Shown: piece by piece, positions 10,449 through 22,930 of the stretch
How positions within the stretch are numbered: position 1 is the first letter of the stretch
Layout of the letters: each line of letters starts with the position of its first letter
From: Manis javanica
Lineage: Eukaryota; Chordata; Mammalia; Pholidota; Manidae
Length of the DNA: 64,000 nucleotides
Assembly: GCF_040802235.1 (NCBI RefSeq)
Contig: NC_133170.1
Coordinates: forward strand, 47,253,501 to 47,317,500
Reading direction: 5' to 3'
Program-made: the position numbers and the translations under genes
The notes under the pieces: model-generated
Seen by the model: only the letters and a program-made list of their open reading frames with translations
Databases searched by the model: none
Told to the model about the DNA's origin: nothing

Positions 10449-10832
10449 TGTGTTTGTTTGCTAGGGCTGCCTTAACAAAGTACCATGGGCTGGATGCCTT
10501 CAACAAAGCAGAGATTTATTGTCTCATAGTCCTGAGGCTCAAAGTTCAAGTTCAAGGTGTCAGCTGGGTTGATTCCTTCTAGACACCTTCTTTGGTTTGT
10601 AGATGTCATCCGCTCCCTGTGTCTTCACAAGCTCTTACCTATGTACATGTCTGTGTCCTAATCTCTTCTTATCAGAACACTTGTCATACTGAATTAGCAT
10701 CCCCCCACCCCAGCCAAGACCTCATTTAACTGCATCACCTCTTAAAACCCTCCCTCTAAATGTGGACAGAGGTACAGGGAGTTAGGACTTCAACATATGA
10801 ATTCTGTGAGAACATAATTCAGCCTATAACAC
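10449..10832 (-). mobile_element. MLT1-type (ERVL-MaLR) LTR, antisense
   Basis: It opens GCTAGGGCTGCCTTAACAAA and includes TTCAAGGTGTCAGCTGGGTT and TCCCTGTGTCTTCACA. It ends GGACTTCAACATATGAATTC..ATTCAGCCTATAACA. This is the reverse complement of the MLT1 LTR consensus over nearly its full length. No internal retroviral genes are nearby, so it is a solo LTR. Confidence 0.85.
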
Positions 10833-11139
10833 CTGCCCTAATTAAACTCGGGCATGTCACAGATATTAAAAGGTGAATAACTGTTCATGTCAGAATGGCC
10901 CGAGTCTCAAATATGATGATGGGTTGAAAGCAGGACTAGTCCCATGCTGTATGCTCTGGGGATGGTGAGCACTGAAATTTATAAACCTCTTCCTTTGAAA
11001 ACATCACTTTCTCCCCTTCACCCCATGGAGGACCCGGGAGAGGAAGGGAGCGTGGAGCCGCCCAGATTGTGATCTTGATTGCTTCCCCTCCCTGCTGCCT
11101 CACTTCCTGCCGATTCTGCTTTTGCAACAGTGCCATGCC

Positions 11140-11530
11140 TGCCTCTTCCTCTCCTCCTTGCTGCACCCACAGCAGGCCTTAGCTCATACCTGGATGCTTT
11201 CTACAGCTCCTGAACCAGTTTCCCGACAGCCATCCCCTTCTTTTCCCTAATTCACCCTGACACCAGCATTGATCTGCAAGATGACTCTCAAAACCGCACC
11301 CTCGGTCATGCCTCTCCCCTGGCAGAAAGCCTTAGGGAGCCCTTCATTCCTAAAGGATAAAATCCAAATGGGTCTTAGCCTAACACTGGGGCCAGGACCT
11401 CCTTGCTCAATTCAGCCCTCAGCCTTCCCTCCCTGCCTCCCACATGCCTCACCACAGCCAGCACCCCCACCTACGGTTGCTTGTATACTTCCACACCTGG
11501 CCTGGCAGGTTCATGCTCTGGGCCTGTCCA
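11140..11530 (+). repeat. L2 LINE fragment, sense
   Basis: The sequence follows the L2 3' region: CTGAACCAGTTTCCCGACAG, a CATGCCTCTCCCCTGGCAGAAAGCCT block, AAAGGATAAAATCCAAATGG, and a cytosine-rich CTCCCTGCCTCCCACATGCC tail. The open frame through it is a relic of low stop density. Confidence 0.65.
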
Positions 11531-11769
11531 AATACTACTGTGTAATTATTATGCAGTTACTGATGTCTGATCCTCCAAATAATAGCCTCCAAATTGTCAA
11601 GACTGTAATGTACTCCATTAGCCACATAAGCTGGCGGGGAAAGTTGTTGTTTCTCCCTGGCTCCTCCAGAAAGAATGAAAAGTATTTCCCCACCGCCTCC
11701 TGTCTCCCTCCCCTGAGAGAAGGTCACTGGGCCTTTGTGTCAAGGAAGTCTGACTTCCCTTAGCTGGAG

Positions 11770-13190
11770 GGGGAGTTAACAGCCCTTTTGTGTGCTTGCT
11801 GTGGGGAAAAAGAAAAAGTGCCTGGTGGGATGGCAGCCCCTTTGTTTTCTGAGGTTTAGGCCACAGGTTAAAGTGGGTGGCTTAGGCTATCTTATTTGGA
11901 CTGGAAGTTTTCTATATGAATTTTAAATATTAGTTGCAGTTTTCAAAAAGTGGGAAATTTCCAGTGAAAATCTAAATTTCTGGGTTCTCAAAGCTTTAGC
12001 ATCTCTGGGCTCCTATTTTTATATAACAAAAAAGCTGGCAGGATCTGAGTCAGGCTGGTGCCCTTTAGATAGATTGTATACTTTCCAGTTTGCCACAATC
12101 CCCACCACTCCCCAAGACTTTATAACACCCTACCATTCACTTCTGTACCTGCCTGTCTTTGTAGGCATCTGTGTTTTCGACCCCCGCTGAGACCCAGCAG
12201 GGGATTAGTCTGAAGCACTGGAGGGAAAGGAGATGGTGGCCTGTGAGCATGGCAGCGAAAGAGGACATGGACCCCCTCTCAATATTTAGAATATGGTTCT
12301 ATTCTAACATGCCTTCCTAAGGGAGTGCAGCCAAAGACAGAGTGGTCCTAGGGGGACTGGGCTGCAAGTGTTTTCACTTTGAAAGTGGCAGGGACAATCC
12401 CCATAGCTGGGCTGGGACCGGAAAAACTAGAGCTCCCCTTGCAACTGCTGACACATATGCCCACCTTCACCAGACACAGGCAAGGAGCATTGGCATTGGG
12501 GAGCAACCCACCGAAGACCCGGCATACCTCCATTTCTCTGCCTGGCATGAGTCCCTCAGTTCTTGAACAACCTAAGCGGGGCAGAGATGTTACACTGCAT
12601 TACAGCAACTCCACAGGGGCCATTCACACCACAGTCTATGGTATAACTCCCCCTGCAGTTGTTCAGTGCACAACCTGTTTACCGTATACATGGCAGAGCT
12701 CCAGTAGTGTGTATGTGCGCGCGCACGCGCGTGTGTGTGTATGTGAAACCTCTCCACTCAACTGATTTGGACTTCTCACCAACCTTGACAATGGGGGCCC
12801 AGAGCTTCGATTTTTAAAAATAAATGTAGTGTCGTGCTCCCAAGTATGATTTAGCAAATGAATTCTGTTATAAAAAAGCAAACACTTCTTAGGACAGAAA
12901 GCATGTTTTGGTCTTCTACACTCTTCCATAGTGTTTTGCAAAATAAATAGGTGTTGACTGTAACTGTAGGCTTCAGCACAGAATTTCTCTCCCCAGTAAA
13001 AGTTGAATTTTCCATTTTCCGGTGATCAGTCCTAGGCAAAACTGGCTTATGCCACCCAAGTTCATTTGAGGCTAAAACTGCTTTCATGTTTTGCAATGAG
13101 TTTAATTAGCATGTGAGTTTCCATTTATATAGACCAGTTAGTGTGTAATCTTTCCAGGAGGGACTTCAAACAAAGCTCTCTGCCATTAAC
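11770..13190. other. Intergenic, no recognised gene; holds a Z-DNA-type tract
   Basis: No coding similarity. The only notable feature is the alternating purine/pyrimidine run at 12707-12745. Confidence 0.45.
12707..12745. repeat. 39-bp alternating purine-pyrimidine tract (GT/GC), Z-DNA prone
   Basis: A (GT)n start leads into a GCGCGCGCACGCGCG core and back to (GT)n. Strict R-Y alternation is unbroken over 39 bp. Confidence 0.9.
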
Positions 13191-13500
13191 ACTCTGTCCA
13201 CAGCCTTAAAATTTTGAATCCCTTTGATCAGAAATTCTACCTCTAGGAGTTCTTCCTAAGAAAATAATCAGTAAATTTGAGCCAAGATATATATGCTAGA
13301 TGTTTATTATAATATATTAATTACAGAAGCAATAATAGGAAGCAAGCTAAACGGTCAACCACTGGGGAGTGATGAACATGTGTCATTCTGGCACATTCAC
13401 CTGATGAAGTACCATCCAGCCTTTGATAATAAATGCTCAGGGTATTGAATGGAATGGGGAAATGGTTACCACCATAAATTTATAGGACCTCTAAACACCT
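13190..13500 (+). mobile_element. Old L1/HAL1-like ORF2 3' fragment
   Basis: Degraded motifs of the L1 ORF2 end are recognisable in order: AATTCTACCTCTAGGAGTTC, then CAGAAGCAATAATAGGAAGC, a CCATCCAGCCTTTGATAATAA equivalent of the 'cagccatt' block, and a diverged end. Subfamily not assigned. Confidence 0.55.
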
Positions 13501-14530
13501 CTAAATATGTCGCTAACATTTGGAAAAGGATGTGACTGTTGTTAAAAATATTCACTCCTGTTCCTAACACTTGACTCTGGGTTCAGCCTGAGACTTGTTT
13601 GACCACTGGGCTATACACAGATGCAATGCTAGGGGGACTGAAAAGCATGTGCGTGAATCGGCTTGATGACTTGAGCTTTTGCTGGTGTGGTGAGGACCCA
13701 GGCAGGCTGGCGCTCTGGTTCTAGAGAAGGATGACTGACATGCAGCCAAAGCAAACCACCCCATCTGAGCACAGTGTGGGTCAGCCAACCCCCAGTGAAG
13801 CCATATATCCATGAGAATAAAAGATTGTAAATCCACTGATGGGGGCTTGTTATGTAGCCCTTTGTGGCAATCATTGACTGATACAGGAAGAAGGTACACT
13901 CTACTTCGAGAAAGATCTTTTCTCCAATGATAAAGAACACAAAAACGTAAGCAAATAATCCTTAGGTTTCTCTTCAAGTGCTCATTTGACCCTTACTGAG
14001 TCCATCCCCATTCAAGGGGAGGACTCCTTGAGGGTGGACTCACATTCCTCAGTGGGAGGAATATATCAAGGTGACATTATAAGAACTTGTAGGATGGGAG
14101 ATAATTTATAGCCTTCTTTGCAAAATATAATCTACTGTATAAAATTCTCAGAACATTGATTTATAAGCACTATGTATGTGTTAGTGTCTTGCCTGAGGGT
14201 TTCAGCCCCAGGCAAGTTTGCTATGGATTCAGTGAGACTGAGAAATGACAATGGAACATTCTTGTGGTGAAAGGGTTTATTACTGGGCTTTATTCTCCTA
14301 GCAGTATGTTGAGCACTAGAATCACATCTGCATCTAGCAGTCTGCAGGTTTGTAATCCTCCTTCATCTCTGCCTCTGGCCAGAGCACTGGGCAGAGCTCC
14401 TTATGTAGTGACTCTGTCAACAATAGCTCATTGCCTACAGGTGTGGAAGCAGTAGCCTAGCAGTAGGCCAATTACATCATCAAGTAGTTTGGGGTCAGGT
14501 GAGGATCCTGGCCATAGAAGCTTCCATTTT
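13500..14530. other. Intergenic, no recognised gene
   Basis: Unique-looking sequence. The two overlapping minus-strand open frames at 13564-13977 have no recognisable similarity. Confidence 0.4.
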
Positions 14531-14534
14531 CCCC

Positions 14535-14640
14535 ACAGTTAGCTATTTTCATTCAACAACTATTTATTGAACACTACTGTGCTAGGACTCAGAGATAAGT
14601 GGTGAACATCACAGAGGTGGTCCCTGTGTTCATGGGCTAG
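14535..14640 (-). repeat. L2 LINE 3' end, antisense
   Basis: CATTCAACAACTATTTATTGAACACTACTGTGCTAGGACTCAG is the reverse complement of the L2 3' terminus. It fades after 14640. Confidence 0.65.
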
Positions 14641-14979
14641 CCAAAGAAAACTGTCAGTTAAAATGCATTGCAAGAACCTTCTAGTAACTGAGCAGATGAG
14701 CTATTGGGCTGGAGATTATTTTCTAGTGAGTAGGCCAGAAAAGAATCCTGCTTATAGAAGTATTTTGCCATGATTGTGTCTGTTGTGAAGGAGACTTTCT
14801 TGGCAGTGTCTCTGAAGGTAGAATGAAGAGGCCAGTGTTTGCAAAGGGCTTAGAGTCCACTTCCATTTCATTCAAGCAGTTACAGTAGCTTTAATGCAAA
14901 GCAGGTGCGGGGCTGTTAAAAAGGAGCTCAAGGAACCTGGCTGGGCTTTGCAGTAGCTTGCAACTGAAAGCATGATCCT

Positions 14980-15476
14980 CAGCACAAGGTGTGTGGTTAA
15001 ACTGTATCGGCCTCACCTGGGAGCTATGTGGAAATGCAGAATCTCAGGCCTCTCCCCTAAAATTCCTGAATCAGAATTTGCATTTTTAAAGTTTTTAATT
15101 GAGGTAAATATGCATGAAATGTATCACCTTAACCAATTTTAGGAGTACAGTTCAGTGACACTGAGGACTCTTGCAACCATCACCACCATCCATCCAGAAA
15201 GCTCTTCATCTTGCAGAACAGAAACTCCATACCCATTAAACACTAACTCCCCAACTCCCCTCCCTCTGCCCCTGGTAACCAACATTCTACTTCTGTCTCT
15301 AAGAATGTGACAACTCTAGGGACCTCATATATACAGAACCATTTGTCCTTATGTGACTGACTTATTTCACTTAGCATAATGTCCTCAAAGTTCATCCATG
15401 TTACAGCAGAATCTGCATTTTCCCAGGATCTTCAGGTCATCAGTATGCCTGTTAGTCTGAGAAAGTTACTGGGAGC
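14980..15476 (+). repeat. MER5-like hAT element split by L1
   Basis: The left part (to about 15086) reads CACCTGGGAGCTATG..AGAATCTCAGGCCTCTCCCC..CCTGAATCAGAATTTGCAT. The right part (15422-15476) reads CAGGATCTTCAGGTCATCAG..TGAGAAAGTTACTGGGAGCT. Together they form a MER5A-like non-autonomous DNA transposon interrupted at its TTTGCATTTT stretch. Confidence 0.6.
15087..15406 (-). mobile_element. L1 3' end, antisense, inside the MER5-like element
   Basis: This is the reverse complement of the L1 3' UTR and ORF2 end (TTAATTGAGGTAAATATGCA; CAACCATCACCACCATCCATC; GACTTATTTCACTTAGCATAATGTCC). A 15-bp target duplication flanks it: CAGAATTTGCATTTT (15072-15086) and CAGAATCTGCATTTT (15407-15421), one mismatch. 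The T-rich side is on the left, as expected for an antisense copy. Confidence 0.8.
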
Positions 15477-15789
15477 TGAGCCAGGAGAGGAAAGAATGTC
15501 CAAGTCCTCACAGAGATTCAGGCTTTCCTTATTCCTCCTCTGGCCATCTCTTGGGGATCCCCTTCATGGTATATGTTTGAGTGCAGTTCTGGATTCCTGA
15601 GATCAACCACCTGGGCTCCAAGCTGTCAACAAATGAATGGCTAACCTGGCCTCTGGGCATCAACAGATTCAAGCCTACATGAAACAGGCCTATGAAAGTG
15701 TAACTTGTACATCCCTCCCTTAATAGCAATGGCAGTTAGATGGCTGTGGCTGGACCGCATGGAGTTAGTGGCCCATTTACATTCACATT

Positions 15790-16045
15790 TATTTAGTAAC
15801 ACATGCACTTATATAGCACCAGCCACTATTCCAAGTAGTTATCAAATAACAACATCTTGAACCCTCATAACAATTCTAGGAATGGGAACTATTATTATCG
15901 CCATTTTATAGATGGGGAAACTGAGGCACAGACAGGTTCAATAACTTTCCCAAGGTCATCTGACTTATAAATGATGTCACTGGGGATTTGAACTCAGGAA
16001 GTAAGACTCCAGGACCTTAATGACTGCAGTGTGCCTCCTCTCTGA
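15790..16045 (-). repeat. MIR SINE, antisense
   Basis: CCATTTTATAGATGGGGAAA followed by CTGAGGCACAGACAGGTTCA, ACTTTCCCAAGGTCATCTGA and GGATTTGAACTCAGGAAG is a near-complete reverse-complement MIR. Confidence 0.85.
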
Positions 16046-16955
16046 CAGTTGTTTGATCAAGTCTTCCATCAAAACCGAAGAGGAATTATGCAGGAAGTGG
16101 GTGTGTTGGGAGAGGGGTCTCTTTTAACCATAGGGGTTAGTTTATATATAAGGGAAAAAAAAAACAGCAGAAGCTAGAATGTCAGAAAGTAAGTGGGAAA
16201 CCATTGTGATCTGGTGGATATTTTCTCAGGAGGGCAGAAGAAAATGTGGGGTCCATGTTCCCATTACTAAATAATCAGACGGGCTTCCCCTCCACTTCTT
16301 TTTCCCCTTTCCCCTTGACCCTTTCAGAGCCTCCCTCCCTGCACCCCCAGGCTCTCCCCCACCAATCTCAGGTGTTCTCTTGGCTACCACACCAGGACTC
16401 CTCAGCCCCGTGTTGCTTGTTGTGATCTTTCTTCCTGGTTCCAGATGGTACTTCACTACTTCCCAGTGTCTCAGGGAAAATGTCACACGGTGATCTCCAA
16501 TTCCATCCCGGGAAGATGAACCACATTGGTTGTGGTTCCCCACCACAACCACCTGGATCCCCACTTTGGTGATCCATGGGGCGCCCTACGTCACAGCCCA
16601 ACTGCTCTCCTGTTCAACGTGCCCACGCAGTACCCGTCATCTCCCCGCGCAAGCTCCCAACTCCTCACTGACTTCAAATAATCCTCTCTGCGAGGCTTGA
16701 AACTTCATCTTTTCCTCCTCCCTTTTTCCAAATCTTGAGCCTCCCCTCTCAGCAGGTCTCCCGTCGGCCTTCTGTGCATGTTGTCACTGTCAGGGTTCAC
16801 GCCCTTATCACCTGCCTCCACTCTCCCTAACCCCTTCTCTGCCTCCCTCCCCAATGCCCACCCTACACAGAACTGGCAGGCATCCTCCCAAAACGCAGAT
16901 CCTCATGTGCCACTCCTCGGCCCTGGCCTTTGACTCTATCCCTGCATCTTGGGCC
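16045..16955. other. Intergenic, no recognised gene
   Basis: Includes a cytosine-rich stretch (16280-16370 and 16590-16960) that may be degraded L2-type sequence, not firmly identified. Confidence 0.35.
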
Positions 16956-16959
16956 CATC

Positions 16960-17720
16960 TGCCAACTGCACAGCAAAAATCACCTCCTTCCTTGCTCTTT
17001 TTTAAAAAGTTACCTCAAACTTACAGGAAAGTTGCAAATACAATACAGAGGGCATTTTTGTTCTGAAGCATTTGAGAGTCAGTTCCAGACCTGATGCCTT
17101 GAAAATTTGTGTGTGCATTTCCTGCAAACAAGGACACCCTCCACCCTGAAGACTACAGCCCTTTTCAAAGTTAGGGAACTAACACTGCTACATTGCTACC
17201 ATGTAATCCCCAAGCCCATTCAAGTTTTACCATCCCCATAACAGCATCTTCTCAGCAAGGAATCGCCTTCATGTGCTTGGGTCATCAGGTCCTTGGGCTC
17301 CTTGGTTCTGGAACAGCCCCTCATCCTTTCCTTGTTTGATGTCCTTGATGTTTTTGAAGGCTACAGTCCAGACACAAGTGTCCCTCAGTTTGGGTTTGAC
17401 TTACTGTTGCCTGTGGCCTGGACTCGGCAGAAGTGGTGTATCTCTGTTGGGGAGATCGCAGAGCGAAGCCTGGCCCTCACTGCTGTGTCCACCCGTGTGG
17501 GGCGTCCATCGGTTTGCCGCAGTCCTGGTGGTGTTCCCTTGCAACCCCGGACTGGGGCTGTGTCCGCAGGGCTCCTCCTCAACGGGGACTGGTTTCCTGT
17601 TCATAAGTGAATGCTCTCCCATTCATATTTCGTGGAATCCATTGAAACTATGTAAATATTTCATTCCTCATCAGACTTTCAACTGAGTCATTTACGTATA
17701 ACAGAATGGACCCGTGGTTT
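16960..17720 (-). mobile_element. Ancient LINE fragment (L1M-like family, antisense)
   Basis: It shares order and motifs with 25828-27060 and 48500-48985: CTTACAGGAAAGTTGCAAAT, a CAAGGACACCCTCC block, GATGTTTTTGAAGGCTACAG, CCTCAGTTTGGGTTTGAC, and TTTCATTCCTCATCAGACTTTC. Three copies lie in one orientation. I assign it to an old L1M 3'-region family with limited certainty. Confidence 0.45.
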
Positions 17721-18855
17721 CCTATTTTATTCCGTGTGTTACACATAAAACCTGTTACCATTACTGCTCTCTTCTCTCTCATCCCTCTACAATTACCTCT
17801 ATAAAGAGGTTTTCAGCCACATTTTTGGCCATGGAGCCCAGTGTTTATCCAAACTGGGTGCTTCATTCCTATACAAGGGATGGCTGTTTTCTGAGTGTTT
17901 GTTACCCAAGTACTTACAGTTATGACTTGCTTATGAAGCAAAGCTATCCTAGCATGAAACTAAGTGCTAATGCACCATGACACCGTCTACACTCTCTCCC
18001 TGTTTCACACTCACAGCCATCCCCACTCAGCACATCCACACCTTGATGGTTTCAACACCATCCAAAATTACAATTCAAATTCTATGTGTTCATAAAGTGA
18101 AATTGCAAGTCTCACAAAGTCGTGGGGTTTCATGGGGTCAGTGACAGTAACTCAGCAGGATTGCTTACAGCCTTGAGGGAGGACAGTTAACAACCACCAA
18201 AGAGCAAGCAGAGGACAAGGAGATGATGTAAATAACAATTCAGAGAAGCCCTCCAAGAATCAGTGAGGATATCAAACACTCCTGTGAGAAACAAAAGACC
18301 CTCATCATGAACGTGAGGTGAAAGTCACAAATGAAGTGAAGACTGCTGTGCGATTGTATCAGGGAAAGTTTAGATTTCTTTTGTTCTCAGAATTAGGGCA
18401 TGGCTGAAACCGTAAGCTCAATTTTGTTAGAGGGTAAAGTAATTTCAGAATTTTGGTGTCTTTTTTTTTTCTTTCAGGGTAAAATGCCAATCAAATATTG
18501 TCTTCTGTATTTCCAGTAGTCTCAGTCCTTTCCGTCAGTGGGTCCCCTTTAAATGGCCTTGGCGTGGTGCCAATTATCAGGAGGCCATGACCCCTCCTGC
18601 ACACACAGCAGGAAACTCAAAGCTGCTGTGGCACCAGGGTGCCTCTGTCCCCCCCATGCCTCCTGCCTGTGTCACCCATCCCCCAGCCCAGGAACACTTC
18701 CTCTTTCTCTCCCCCTGTATGTCCATCCCCTGTTCCCAGGCTTGTTTTTTACTTTCTGATCTCCTTTCCTCATGCATCAAAAGAAGAAAGTATGCTTGCT
18801 GGCCCACCCAGCTTCACGAAAGGCTGTTCTTAGAGCCGATGAGTTCACAGATAGT
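17720..18855. other. Intergenic, no recognised gene
   Basis: No recognised repeat or coding sequence apart from a T-rich run near 18462-18475. Confidence 0.4.
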
Positions 18856-18859
18856 AATA

Positions 18860-19055
18860 GTGGTCACCGACATGTGTCACTCTGGGTGCAACCTTGTGCT
18901 GGGCGCTAAACATGGGTCATTGCAGTATGCTCTCTGTGGTGTGTGAAGGTGGATGCCATTACTATCTTGCATTTTACACATAAGCAAACTGAGGGCCGGG
19001 GAGGGTAAGTGAGGATCTGAGTCCAGTAATTCAAGGTCTTAACTGCTAGATTATC
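18860..19055 (-). repeat. MIR SINE, antisense
   Basis: GTGCTGGGCGCTAAACATGG, CATTTTACACATAAGCAAAC, TGAGGGCCGGGGAGGGTAAG and CAAGGTCTTAACTGCTAGAT follow the reverse-complement MIR order. Confidence 0.75.
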
Positions 19056-22000
19056 CTGCACATAAAAGGGCTTTGAGGACTGACTGGTGCTCTGTGGCTA
19101 GAGGCCTCATTATTATTATGCTTCCCCAAGTATGCTCTGAACTCCAAAAGACCTTGAACAATAGAGGAGACATTAGTACAAGACATTCCTTGTGTGTAAC
19201 TGGTTGTTTCGACCCCAAAATACTTCACTACTGGCACCCAGTGGCATCCATAGGCAATGCCTACCACACTCAGACCAGTGATCTAGTGCATAGGCCTTGA
19301 GGACCCGTATGGCAGTGGGAAGTAAAAGTAGCAGACCAGCTCACCCCAGAGGACATTTCCCACATCCCGAAACCCTGCCCTGCTGCTGTGGCAGAGACTA
19401 CCCTCGGTCCCTCTGCCCTGCTTTCCCCGGGCCTTGGTGGGTGGCCCCAGGCACAAGGAACTTCTAGGGTGGTTTCTGTTAGATGACAGAGGAGGCAAGC
19501 TATGTGTGGGGTTCTGCACTGAGTGCTAGGATCTGCTGTTGGCCAGTGCACCCAGTAGTGCTGATGCCCACCTCTAAGATGAGTAAGAGTCTGTCCCGCT
19601 CTCAGGTAGCTGTCCCCGGCCCCCAGGGCAGCCGGGGGCAAGCAGGAGCAGGGGGGCTCCAGGGCACAGGGCTCCTTCCTCCCTACAGGTGCCCCTGTTT
19701 AGTGGCGCTCCCCTGCTCAGGCTGTGAGAGCCTGACCCCTGGGACAGGAGTCCCGCTGCTCTGTTTTGCATTTTCTCTCTCTCAGACACTTCTGCAGGGC
19801 CCAGGTTTCTCTCCAGCCAGCTTCTGCAGGGGCCCAGTTAGTGAGTGGGTGCTTATTTGCCTAACAGGCATAGAGGGGGGGTGCTGCAGGGGAGAGAAAT
19901 TACAGCTGAGGAGGCCCTGGAGGTGCTGGATCTGACGAGCACAGTAAAACCACCAATTTCACACATTGGAGGGGCCCCTGCTGGGGGGAGGAGGCTGGCA
20001 GTAGAAGGATGTGCTGTGTTTGTTGACAGGAGCAATGGAGATGGGAGAAAAGTAAGGACTCCTGTCCAGATTTCTTTCCTCTCCAGCCTTTTAGTGGGAG
20101 GGAAGGGTCCTTGTGAGGGTCCTCTTGTCCCACATGAGAAGCTGAAATCCAAAAAGCATCTGGATGAGAGTATGTATGTCCAGATGGTAAAGGACAGAGT
20201 TGGCAATCAAACCAGGCCTTCCACTCCAGCACTCCCTGCATGGGTCAGCTCCACACACCCAAGTTGGAACAAACATTAAGTTGTAGAACAACTGATGTAT
20301 ATATCTGTATGCAGAAGCCACAGCTTAAGCATGTCAGGCACGAGACCTTGGGGACAGGGATCTCTTTTAAGATGGTTTGGGATGAGTATTGAGCACATCT
20401 GCTGGCTTTGCCCACCCATCAGTGCCACCATGTACAGTGTACAATTGTTTAGGTATCACCCTGCATATGAGTATCCTGCCAAGGAGGTGAATGGGCTGAT
20501 ATCCTGCTTTAGCTCTGCTTACTCCAGTATGCGTCCTGGGTGTGGGGTTACACCTGCCACAGGAAAGTGGGCACCATCTTTCTCTGCAAGTGGTGGGCAC
20601 ACAAGGCTGCATTAGTCTAGTAAGGGATGTCTGTGTCCAGCTCACAAGGGTCTTTCATGGGCCTATGGCATCTGCACCCATTCCCCCTTCTTCTGAAGCT
20701 GAAACAATTTTCTTTTAGGGAACCAACCCCAACCCAATCTTGGTCCTATGGTTTCACGGGAGCTGACCCCACTCCTATCTCCAGGAAAGAACCAGTAACT
20801 CACACCTGACTCAATGAGAATGAACTCCAGAATTGTGGCTGGAACTGTCACTATTAAAACAATCCTTTCCCTGGAGCTGCTGACCTTGGGAGACAGGGAG
20901 GGAGAGGACAAGAAGGTGGCATTGTCTGAAGCCTTTGGCATCAGTCATGTCCTACCAGGTTCACCCCTTAAACTTGCCAGTTACGCAAACCAATACTCTT
21001 TTGCTCGGGCTGCATTGTGCTGAACTTTCTCCCTTGCAACCAAGAGTCCTGACCACTGTGCAGGGAGAGTCCAAGGGTCACCTTGCACCGAAGCTCCTCC
21101 AGCAGACTGGTGAAGACATCTTCCCCAGGCTGAACAGAATCTTGTAACGCACACCCATCCCCCAGGGCCCGTTAGAAAGCTTGGTCGTGCGGGCCTGTGA
21201 GCACACACCTGTAGCATCTTTTCTTCTCTAGGTCTGGAAGATAGGGAAGCACGTGTCTCTCAAGTCAGTAACAATACTGCCAAGCAAGGACGTGCATCTG
21301 AAATACCATTTAAGCTCTTTCTGCAGAGCTGGGTAACCAAATGAGGCCTCCATGGAAAATATATGACTTTCATTATTATGACATGGAAAGCAGAGCTGTC
21401 TAATTGCTTTTGTCCACTGGTGTATAAAGATTGAGAGCAGATGCGTTTAAAGAAAAACCAAGAAGAAAAAAAGGCGTGTGTTGGCCGTTGCTTTGACCAA
21501 AGCAGTATGATTTCCTCTCTCTCTCTTTCTCCGAGGAAGACATGAAAGAGTTCTAACTGCTTGTAAGTTTTCATGGCCTCGTTGATTTTCCTTTTCACAG
21601 AAGATAAAATTGTGAAATCGGCCTTGAAAACTTTATTTTCGCTTTCCTCAGTTCAAAGGGACAGTCGTGGAACCGAAGAACCGAGCGGCCTGTCACCCCT
21701 GCAAGCTGCCTGCTCCCTGCACCAGCGGCTCTGCAGAGGGTTGGGGGCAGCTCAGCACCCCCTGCCTTGGGGAGGGAAGTCTCCACACCCAAGTCCCCAG
21801 GAACCGGTGAATGATGAACCACCCAGCGCGCCACTCATGTGTTCCGTTTTCCACAAGAGCCCCTAAATCTGCTTAAGCATTTTTTTTCTTTTTTTTTTAC
21901 CTCTCCAGCTATTTTTAGCATGCCCAGCCCACAGAGCCCAGCAGGCCCTCCCAGGCCTTAATGACGGTGGCCCGGAGATGGGCGGGTGGAGGTCACACCT

Positions 22001-22845
22001 CTTTCTGCAAAGGTGCATTTGAAGCATGCAGAATAAATAAATACTAAAGGAAAGGTACAGCCCTAAAGAGGGTGATGGTTAACGGCCTTGATGCTTGTGT
22101 ATCAAGCCAGCGCTACCCATGGGAAATACAATTCACTTAAAGATGACCTCATTGTTTTCAATCTTAATTTTCCCCCTGAAAATCTGGAGCAAGTATGCTG
22201 AACTAGGAGAAGAGAGGCTCCCAGAGGGGCAGTTTCCTGAGGGTCCCATGAATTACGGTGTTGAGCCACGCCTGGGAGATGGGAAGGGATGAAGGCAGAG
22301 TCCTCCATAAAACTTCAAAGAGGCCCCTTCAGCCGGTGCCTGCTGGCCTTCTCACCCACTGGGAAGAGGAGAGGGGTAGTTCACTGCGTGCCCAGTTCTG
22401 GGGCTGAAGCCGTGTAGTCGCATCTCCGAATATATACGGGGAATTCAGAGCTCCACAGGGGTCCTTTCCACTGTCTGCTAGATTCCTGACACCACCCCCC
22501 AAGTTAACCCCTGATTTGGGAAAGATAAATAACTTTAAGTAATTTCCCTCACGTAGTTTATAGGCAATAAGCCTTCAGTGATAACACCAGAAGAGAGAAA
22601 AAATGATGCTGTGACTGCATCTGAGATGTTAAATACTGTTGCTGGAGTGGGCAAGCATCCGTCTGCAGCACTTACTGTCACAGGTCTCTCCATTCTTGCT
22701 TGTATTGTTCCATATTAGAGCCCTGCAAATCCAGGCCTCTCTTTACTAAGGTGGTGCCCTTGGCTTTAAATGAATTCCAACCTGATTTCCAAAGGGAGGG
22801 ACTAATGAGAACAGCCCCTTCCAGAAAAATCACAGTGGAGAAGCC
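19055..22845. other. Intergenic, no recognised gene
   Basis: About 3.8 kb with no feature I can name confidently. The open frames on both strands at 19270-20280 share no recognisable protein similarity. A CTCTCT run at about 21513-21527 and T-rich stretches at 21880-21898 are the only simple repeats seen. Confidence 0.4.
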
Positions 22846-22849
22846 TGTG

Positions 22850-22930
22850 GACTCATTTTGGTGCTGACTGTGGGAGCCAGGTGACCTTGGGCAAGCGATT
22901 TAGCCTCAGTAAACCTTGAAGTCCTCCTCC
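22850..22930 (+). repeat. MIR SINE fragment, sense
   Basis: AGGTGACCTTGGGCAAGCGA followed by TTTAGCCTCAGTAAACC is the MIR core. Confidence 0.6.

Noticed and set aside
11269-11763. 164-codon plus-strand open frame
   Set aside because: It runs through an L2 fragment, and its Pro/Ser-rich translation reflects the repeat's cytosine-rich sequence.
19270-20280. Cluster of 100-150-codon frames on both strands
   Set aside because: No homology recognised; overlapping frames on both strands are typical of stop-poor intergenic DNA.
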